The position numbers and the translations under genes were made by a program. From NCBI GenBank assembly GCA_032718475.1, contig JAUCBJ010001263.1:1-64000 (forward strand): 64,000 nucleotides of DNA. The letters are read 5' to 3'. Source of the DNA: Nemertoderma westbladi. Lineage: Eukaryota > Xenacoelomorpha > Nemertodermatida > Nemertodermatidae. This document shows positions 57,148-64,000 of the stretch, one piece after another (the first letter of the stretch is position 1; each line of letters starts with the position of its first letter). The notes beneath the pieces were generated by a model, which was not told the origin of the DNA, did no database searches, and was given only the letters and a program-made list of their open reading frames with translations.

Positions 57148-58112
57148 AAATGCTTTATAGGCATAATTTGAGGTATTACTTTCTATTCACACTCATTAAT
57201 CAAAACACTAATATTAGAGAAGAGCGTTGCGAGACTTAGCGGCGTTTGATGTATTGTGGCATTGTTTAGGTGCGCTGTTGTTACAACTCGATATACTAAT
57301 TCTAGAATTGTTTCTTGGGCTACAGTATAATGATCTTCCGACCTCCCAATTTAAAAATCAATTATCGAAGTACCCTCCCCAAGCGTTGTAATAGGGAAAA
57401 CATCATGTTCAAAACATTCTTCTATCGCAACCTGTGAATCAATACCGCTGAATAGATTAAGTTCCTTATTATTTTGCTGATTAACTAACTAAAAATATCG
57501 TGACAAATCCGTCGTTTCCTTTTTTACGTTGTCCGTTTATTGACTGCTTCTGTTCACTATTTAAAACTTCTTCCATAATTTTATTTGCTACTTCCCTAGA
57601 CTTCCCTAGAAAGCCCTAAAGCCTGATTTATTAATTTCTTGCCCGTTTTTTTAATTGAGGAACCCCCTTCTGGATTGCTTGTTTAAGAATTTTCCTCCCA
57701 GCTCTTTTGGCCAGTGGAACCCCTCGTCAAAGGGCAATATCAACCTTTTCTCTTTTTTGCTCTCTGGTTCATTGTACACCCTGGTCCTCCACTATATAGA
57801 CCACCTCGAGATGCGTGAGTCGAGTGAGAGCGCAAACTCAAATTACAACAAGATTTCATTTTCGCGAATGAGTTTTAAATAAATTTCCGATTATTGATTT
57901 CTTAAAATTAACATTACAATCACCATGCCGCTATTAAATTTAATATTTTCATTTTGATCGTCTTTCAATTCTATGTTTATTAAGTCGATATTATGAAGAG
58001 CAATATGTTTATAATAAATTTTTGTAAATTCCTTTTTCCTGTGGGGACACTAATTCCCCACAGCTTCCCTCATAGGCAACACTTCTCAATAATGGTTTAA
58101 GTTGATTACCTA
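57148..58112. other. Spacer
   Basis: No supported gene. ACTTCCCTAG is repeated at about 57592. An open frame at 57655-57882 (+) is not recognised. Confidence 0.4.
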
Positions 58113-58697
58113 CTATGCAAAATTGGCACATATATTAGAATAAACATTTATATTGCTCATAACAAAGTGGACCGGTTTACGAATAATTAGAGGCTCCATT
58201 AACTCTGTCACATCAACGCGAGTTATCTGTAGATAGTCTCTAGTTTTTATTTTATGTAAAATATTTTTATCAATGTAATATTCACTTTCTAAACTTTTTA
58301 AACCCAGCCACTCGATAAGTTTATTTCCATGGAACCTAATTTTTTGAGTATTCTTGAGCATCTGAATAGTAATATTATTATGTATTTTGCTATATTCTAC
58401 TGATAAAGAATCCTCGATTCGTGTTTTATGCTTTAGCTGACTAATCATAACCTCAATATCGCTATAACAACCACCAGGAAGCATAAATTCACGCTTAGTT
58501 CGATTACTATTCCACAGCGTAATTTTTATATTTTCCAGGTTATGAACTGAAGCAGAGTATATTAATTTGGATAATCCAATAAACCATTCTCCTTTTAACC
58601 GCAAGGGGGCAGCGAGCTCTACGTTGAAATTGGATGGCCTATTTAATGGAAAACGACCCGGAGAGCTGTTTGAAGGTAAATATATTATTTTATACAT
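58113..58697 (-). CDS. Unidentified 194-residue ORF, possibly virus-like element protein
   Basis: An intact frame begins MYKIIYLPSNSSPGRFPLNR, then has NVELAAPLRLKGEWFIGLSK, LWNSNRTKREFMLPGGCYSD and IEWLGLKSLESEYYIDKNIL. The opening pattern (short beta strand, LPSNSS, then a polar stretch leading to ...PL.L.GEW.VGLS) is one I associate with proteins from large DNA transposons or virus-like integrants such as Polintons, where a structural role is suspected; this is recollection of a pattern, not a proven match. No signal peptide or membrane segment. It lies 60 bp from the stop of the piggyBac fragment on the same strand. No other Polinton gene is seen in the window. Confidence 0.5.
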   Translation of the reverse strand: MYKIIYLPSNSSPGRFPLNRPSNFNVELAAPLRLKGEWFIGLSKLIYSASVHNLENIKITLWNSNRTKREFMLPGGCYSDIEVMISQLKHKTRIEDSLSVEYSKIHNNITIQMLKNTQKIRFHGNKLIEWLGLKSLESEYYIDKNILHKIKTRDYLQITRVDVTELMEPLIIRKPVHFVMSNINVYSNICANFA

Positions 58698-58756
58698 TAT
58701 TATTATTACTTTTCACTCCATAAATGAAGGGTAATTACAGTTGTTCCACCGTTAAA

Positions 58757-59210
58757 TTATAATAATTCACCCTTTTCATTGCGTATTTCAATATGTATCT
58801 TACTGATATAAGTTTTCGATACTTTCTTATAATATATTGTATGTGTATGTACTTTACAGACTGGCAGCTTGCACATGGCACATTGCAACCTGGTTGACTT
58901 ATTGATTCTCCTGGGACATATAGTGCATCGGTGTGGACCAGGTGCGACTGGCGCTGTTGGTGTAGCCAGTTCTATTCCGAATAATGCGGCAGCTTGCCGG
59001 GACCGCTTTGGAAGCTGGGCTGTGGTAAGATGGTTTCGTATATTAGGTTCTCCCAATGAAAGGGCTAACTCCTTGATAAAGTCTCGTCTCGTATTTAATT
59101 TTGGTATAGATTTTGCTTTCTTAATTAAGAGAAATGAGTTTAGAGTTGCTATATCCACCAGATTCATGAACATCATCACTCCCCAACGATTGCATTTCCG
59201 TTTACAGGAA
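58757..59210 (-). pseudogene. piggyBac transposase, C-terminal part
   Basis: The reverse strand is open from about 59210 to a stop at 58757. It reads RWGVMMFMNLVDIATLNSFL, FIKELALSLGEPNIRNHLTT and RCTICPRRINKSTRLQCAMC ... PVCKVHTHTIYY. This is the end of the piggyBac catalytic domain followed by the family's C-terminal cysteine-rich zinc domain, which binds the element ends. The first two thirds, with the catalytic Asp residues, are missing: the frame stops matching at about 59210 where a LINE fragment on the opposite strand begins, and nothing piggyBac-like was found beyond 61105. It is a plausible relative of the source that mobilised the TTAA elements in this window. Confidence 0.85.
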
Positions 59211-59214
59211 AAAA

Positions 59215-61105
59215 GGATTTTATCTCTGGAAATGGATTGTTTTCGGCTGGAACCCAGTTCAAGAAGCGAACTGGAAAGCTATGGACTCATAGTGGACCCA
59301 GTGGTCACAAGTCCCAGATAGACCATATTCTGTTTCGTAGGAAATACAGGAGCTCTATACAAGACTGTAATGCATTTACACTTCGACCCTTCTCCAGTGA
59401 TCACCGCCTTCTTGTGGCCAAGGTAAGACTTAGTCTGCGTGCTAGCAGAACAACGAAATCTGCCTTGCCGCGGCATGACTGGTCCTCTGTTGCAACAGCC
59501 AAGTGTGAGATCCAGCTTCACACTACAGCTGAGCAACAGGTATGAGGCTCTTGCCTCTGAGGCGGCAGATCACTGTGAGGGCTATACTGCCTTTACAGAA
59601 GCAGTTAAGTTAGCAGCTGCAGAAACAGTTCCTGTATACCCTCGAAACAGGAAAAGGGCCCCCTGGACTGACAACAAAATTCAGAAGTGCCGAAATGACC
59701 TTCATAAGGCGCAGAAAGAGTCCCGACTCAAACAGACTACAGCGGCCAAGAATGCAGTTAAGGCTGCATCTAGGTCCCTGAACAGGCAGTACTCTGCTAA
59801 TCTACAGAAGCTAATAAACCAACAGGTTGATGCCATCAATGATGCTGACGACAGCAGGCAATCATCCGAGGCATGGAAATCGATCAATCTGCTTACTGGG
59901 CGGAAAAGCCAACCAACCACCAAGGTTAAGGCTGAATCACCTGCCGATCGCCTCAATGGTTGGAAAGCCCACTTTGAAAAGCTCCTCAACAATGAAAGGG
60001 TATTGCCTGATAACTTTATAGAAGTTAAAGTGTCTGAGTCTGTACTCCCAGATATTCCCATTGGCGATATCTCCTTTGCAGAAGTGAAGGCTGCTGCAAA
60101 GAGCATTAAGACCAATCGTGCCAGTGGAGTAGATGGTGTTCCCCCTGAGGTCTTTAAAATACCTGAGTGTTTAAAGCTCATCTATCCCATCATAGTAGAC
60201 ATGTACCGAACAACAAGAGTCCCACAAGAAATGAAAACAAATAAGTTGGTGCCAGTTCCCAAGGGTAACCTAACACTCTATGGTTCTTTTCGGGGAATCT
60301 CATTGATCTCCATTGCTGCAAAGCTATACAATAGGATTCTATTAAATCGCATCAGGGATCCCATTGAGAGACTGCTCCGTGGAAATCAGAATGGGTTCCG
60401 TAAAGGTCGTGGGACCATGGAGCCCATTTTGGCACTTAGAAGGATAATTGAAGAGTTATCAAAAAAGAAAGACAATGGCTGTTATCTTTGTTGACTTTTT
60501 CAAGGCCTTTGATTCAGTCTCTCGCTCACGTATGTTCAGCATACTTTCATTATATGGGATTCCTGATGAAATTATTGCAGCAATCAGATCAGTATACGAT
60601 GGTTCGACAACATTTGTGTCTACTGTTGACGGTGACACAGAACCATTTGAAGTGTTATGGGGCGTCCTCCAAGGAGACACACTTGCACCATTTTTGTTCA
60701 TTATTGTGGTTGACTATGTTCTACACATGTCCTTAGATCATTATAATGATGATGGGGTGATGATAACTCCACCTACTGGCTCCAGAAGTCGAGGAAATCC
60801 TGCCAAGTACCTAACTGATCTAGACTTTGCTGATGACTTAGGAGTACTATCAGAATCATTAGAGGGAGCCCAACGGCTCCTCAGCTCATTAGAACATGCT
60901 GCTTCTAGTGTTGGTCTTTTTATTAACTCCAGAAAGACCAAAATTCTGACAGTTAACTTTGAAAGTCCTCAGCAAGTCTCTGATCGGATGAGCATAAGCT
61001 CAAAGGATGGTATGCTTGAGCATGTGGACGACTTCTGTTACCTGGGATCATGGATCCGGAAGTCAGGTGAGGACCTTCGAATACGTAAGGGAAAGGCATG
61101 GGCAG
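59215..61105 (+). pseudogene. LINE fragment: endonuclease end and reverse transcriptase
   Basis: Reads from the end of an AP endonuclease domain (GKLWTHSGPSGHKSQIDHIL, then SSDHRLLVAKV) through a linker to reverse transcriptase: RASGVDGVPPEVFKI, GNQNGFRKGRGTMEPILALR, IFVDFFKAFDSVSR, GVLQGDTLAPFLFIIVVDY and LDFADDLGVLSES with the FADD catalytic box. Frame changes occur at about 59440-59545 and at about 60480. It stops at about 61105 inside the C-terminal region (WIRKSGEDLRIRKGKAW), so both ends are missing and no poly-A tail is visible. The same family as 1-465, in the opposite orientation. Clade unresolved. Confidence 0.9.
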
Positions 61106-61624
61106 TAGGGTGTGTCAAAAAATTTTTTTTTTCGATAATTCAATTTTCCTATCGTAAATGGGATGCCAAATTCATTAAAAATAACTTCAAAACAAATGAA
61201 AACATTTTATTTTTACATTTGACCCCCGCACAAGCCAACTTTGTTTCGAACGTTTTTTCAAAAATTAAATTTTTTATGAAATTTTTTTCCTTTTATATTT
61301 CAACTTTCCCATATTTTATAGCATTCTTGGTTAGTTAGTTATTTGTAAGAAACGATAATTTTACAATTTCATATATGTTCTACCCCCGCACCTAGTCACC
61401 AAAGTAGGTTGCTTTTCACGAATACGCAAAAAAATATCGTTATTTATGTCATTATGTTTGTCAATGTGTATATTTAACCAACTTATCCCTAAAATTTGTG
61501 ATAATAAACAGTAGAACTGGGTCTGTGAACATTGTAATTAGTCTGGACGAGATCAGTACTATCAAGATGCTTTATTAATCACCACCAACACAATATAAGA
61601 AAAATCAGAATCCAATAACTCAAA
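61106..61624. other. Spacer between LINE fragment and the following gene
   Basis: AT-rich, no gene recognised. A reverse-strand AATAAA at about 61570-61575 could be the polyadenylation signal for the exon at 61625-62742. Confidence 0.45.
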
Positions 61625-62742
61625 CTAAACACCATCTGTACTACTGGGGATATTAAGGTTTATCTTTAGCTTAAAATCTTTCTTAGAATTAAATTTTGGC
61701 ATTGTTTGGCGACTAGATAATTGAGTTCTAATGTAGCCATCTCTCTCCTTAACACCGCAGACTCGTTTGGATACAGTTGACACGCATTGAACCAATTGTT
61801 CCACATTCTGGGAATGACATGGAATTTCCCATTTCATAGGACCTTTCTCCAGTAACATTTGTAGCTCAGTAAGAGATTTATTAGCTATTAAAGGGGGTTG
61901 ATGTTTCTCTTCATTAGTTTCAAGTAGCTCTAATAATGTATTCTCGGTACACGATATGTGAGGGGTACGGAACACTCTAATGATTGGCTCACTAGTTATC
62001 AACTTCGATATTCTAATTTCACGTATTATATCAAACGCCTGAAATCGAGTGTCCTTATCTTCAGATGACAACAAAGATAATAATACATTTTCGCTGTGAG
62101 CATAATATGCCCCTTGACGGAGAACTGGAAATATAATGGTCTTTTCATTATCGAGGAGTAACTTGTCACACAAAATCAACATATGGAGGAAGTGTAAAGC
62201 CCCGTATTGTATCTCCCAATTACGCTTTATATTAAACCAGGAAGGGGCATATATATTTATCACAAAATAAGAAAGACGGGAAAGTACATCAGATGGATCT
62301 TCGGTAGATACATAAAGCCGAAGGATTCTTGACGCAGTTGTAAGCCACCTCGAGTGACTGATAGGTCCTGGAGTTTTATTGGCGGTTGATTCACATAGTT
62401 CTCCAGATATTACTGCATTGCAGATATCAAATAAATATCGCTGATCACTCGAAAGTTTGGAAGAAACAGACTGTTCAAGTTCAGGAAAATTATTATTGAT
62501 AATAGGCTCAAATATAACAGGGCTAAATTTGTGACAATTATGAAGGAGTTTCCCAACTGGACCCGAAAATGTGTTGCTTCCTGTTGTAGTACCGTCAAGT
62601 TCTATTATCAGATGTCGAAGTGGAAGCTCGTTGATGTGAAGGAGGCATATCGCATGTTGAAGTGGTGTTTCTAGTTTCCGTTCGAGGTTCACAATTATTC
62701 CGTTTTTCCAGCCAGTATTAACGCTGGTGCTATCGCATCCAA
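61625..62742 (-). CDS. Large terminal exon of an uncharacterised multi-copy invertebrate protein
   Basis: An acceptor (TTTTTTTCAG, ending at 62743) opens a frame of about 370 codons to a stop at 61625. It begins GCDSTSVNTGWKNGIIVNLE, then HINELPLRHLIIELDGTTTG, SGPVGKLLHNC, HSRWLTTASRILRLYVSTED, VRQ-type segment FPVLRQGAYYAHSENVLLSL, EIPCHSQNVEQLVQCVSTVS and RDGYIRTQLSSRQTMPKFNS. I recognise the block order (N-T-G-W-K-x-G, NELPLRHL, SRWLTTA.RILRLYV, PCH.Q.VE, RDG.IR..L.SR..MP.F) as a dispersed family common in invertebrate genomes. Its function is not known to me; high copy number and spaced Asp/Glu/His residues suggest a transposon-derived protein. The exon is intact; upstream exons lie at higher coordinates, but the foldback at 62927 follows closely and none was seen. 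Confidence 0.7.
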
Positions 62743-62926
62743 CTGAAAAAAATCAATGTAAACAATAATTTTTAAATAATAAATACCGTTATACCTCTAC
62801 ATAACTTTTCCTATTGCCTACTGTATTTAGATTTTTCGGTAGTTGATTTCAGTTTGAGCTTAATGCGCCTAAATATATACGCCTATATAGGCCTATACGT
62901 TTATTATTTGGAAGCAGGACAATTCG

Positions 62927-64000
62927 GTCCCGGACAATTCGGTCCGGACAATTCGGTCCCGGACAATTCGGTCCCGGACAATTCGGTCCGGATAATTCGG
63001 TCCCGGACAATTCGGTCCCGGACAATTCGGTCCCATTAATTTTATGTTTTGGGACCGAATTGTCCGGCACCGAATTGTCCGGATACTGACTAGGACAATT
63101 CGGTCCCAAAACATGCATATTAATGGGACCGAATTGTCCGGAACCGAATTGTCCGGGACCGAATTGTAGGGGCCGAATTGTCCGGGACCAAATTTAATTG
63201 GTACTGTACTATATAATGGTGAATGTTCTAGAACCTTAATATATATTATTATATGGTAGCTAGTGTTTTTTTTTGCTAGCTAGTATTTTTTTTAAATAAA
63301 AAAATTTACTTTTTTTTTGTTAACATTATTATTTATGGTAGCTATGGTGTTTTTATGGAGCTTGTGAATTATTTACTAGCTAGTAATAGTATGTATTTAA
63401 AATGTTTAAAGCTGATTTTTTTTAATATATTGCGTAAGTATACTGTATGTGTTGTTGGCTGGTTAACAAGCCTAAATTATTATCCTAGATATTAGCTGGA
63501 TCTCATTCAGGGACTGTTATAATATCATCAATATTGTTGGTAATTAATATAATCAGCAACAATTTAGGCCTAATTCTGAAATATCATTGTTTTCACAGGT
63601 ATTTTTATAATTTCAAGGAAATGTTAGCTAGTAAAAAAAAACACTAGCTACATCTTAATAAATAATATATAATAATGTTCTCGAACACTACCAATAACAA
63701 AAATAAAAAAAATACAGTATTTTTAAAATTTCAAAAAATTCTAGCAAGTAAATAACACTAGCTACCAAAACAAATATCTCTACTAATGTTCTAGAACATT
63801 CACCAATATCAAAAAAAGCACTAAAAAGTTGCTATCAGGAACCGGACAATTCGGTCCCGGACAATTAGGTCCCGGACAATTCGGTCCCGGACAATTCGGT
63901 CCCGGACAATTCGGTCCTAGGACAATTCGGTCCTAGAACTATTCGGTCCCGGACAATTCGGTCCCGGACAATTCGGTCCCATTTATTTAGTGTTTTGGGA
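62927..64000. mobile_element. Foldback element built from 15-bp repeats
   Basis: Direct repeats of GGACAATTCGGTCCC run at 62927-63031, followed by inverted copies (GGGACCGAATTGTCC) to about 63195, then a ~640-bp core, then direct repeats again from 63838 to the window edge. The core has its own inverted arms: TGGTGAATGTTCTAGAAC ... TGGTAGCTAGTGTT near 63208-63275 matches the inverse at about 63730-63815 and partly 63621-63690. Not coding. The right end is outside the window. Confidence 0.88.

Noticed and set aside
57655-57882. 75-codon + ORF
   Set aside because: No domain or conserved pattern and no splice context.
58869-59321. 150-codon + strand ORF
   Set aside because: Opposite-strand shadow of the piggyBac transposase fragment.

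Overview
The window looks like animal (metazoan) nuclear DNA: AT-rich, with short exons between GT...AG introns, a collagen IV gene, a tRNA-derived SINE, BEL/Pao, LINE, Helitron, pogo/Tigger and piggyBac remnants, many foldback elements and large minisatellites. A marine invertebrate is likely, perhaps a deuterostome, but nothing here fixes the species.

Layout. 1-465: reverse-strand LINE reverse-transcriptase fragment in a collagen intron. 610-3428: last four coding exons of a collagen IV alpha chain, encoding the whole NC1 domain (+). 3430-6450: AT-rich spacer with a minisatellite and a foldback. About 6450-16415: a gene on + whose C-terminal exons encode an EF-hand-like protein; one intron holds a 7.1 kb array of 40-bp repeats, each with a GTAAGT splice-donor hexamer. 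16979-18095: a TTAA-flanked MITE and a 49-bp array. 18558-19577: intronless aldo-keto reductase (-). 20.3-24.1 kb: inverted repeat with a SINE in its loop, poly-G/C tracts, a 12-bp minisatellite and a small candidate terminal exon (-). 24178-40892: a 16.7 kb BEL/Pao-type element (-) bounded by near-identical 595-bp direct repeats, with gag, a 1763-codon pol, a decayed third coding region and a nested 1.4 kb foldback. 40.9-48.4 kb: broken SGNH-hydrolase-like, Helitron and Tigger-like genes and a TTAA-flanked element. 49.9-54.5 kb: a TA-flanked inverted-repeat element with a nearly intact pogo-type transposon nested inside. 55-64 kb: unidentified ORFs, LINE remnants, the C-terminus of a piggyBac transposase cut by a LINE fragment, a large exon of an uncharacterised multi-copy protein family, and a foldback built from 15-bp repeats.

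Only the collagen IV gene, the EF-hand-like gene and the aldo-keto reductase look like ordinary host genes; most other coding sequence belongs to mobile elements, nearly all broken. The observations I rate highest are the amplified exon-end/splice-donor array, the collagen IV NC1 domain that lacks both residues of the sulfilimine cross-link, and the BEL/Pao element whose terminal repeats are almost identical although gag and pol are split by a -1 frame change.
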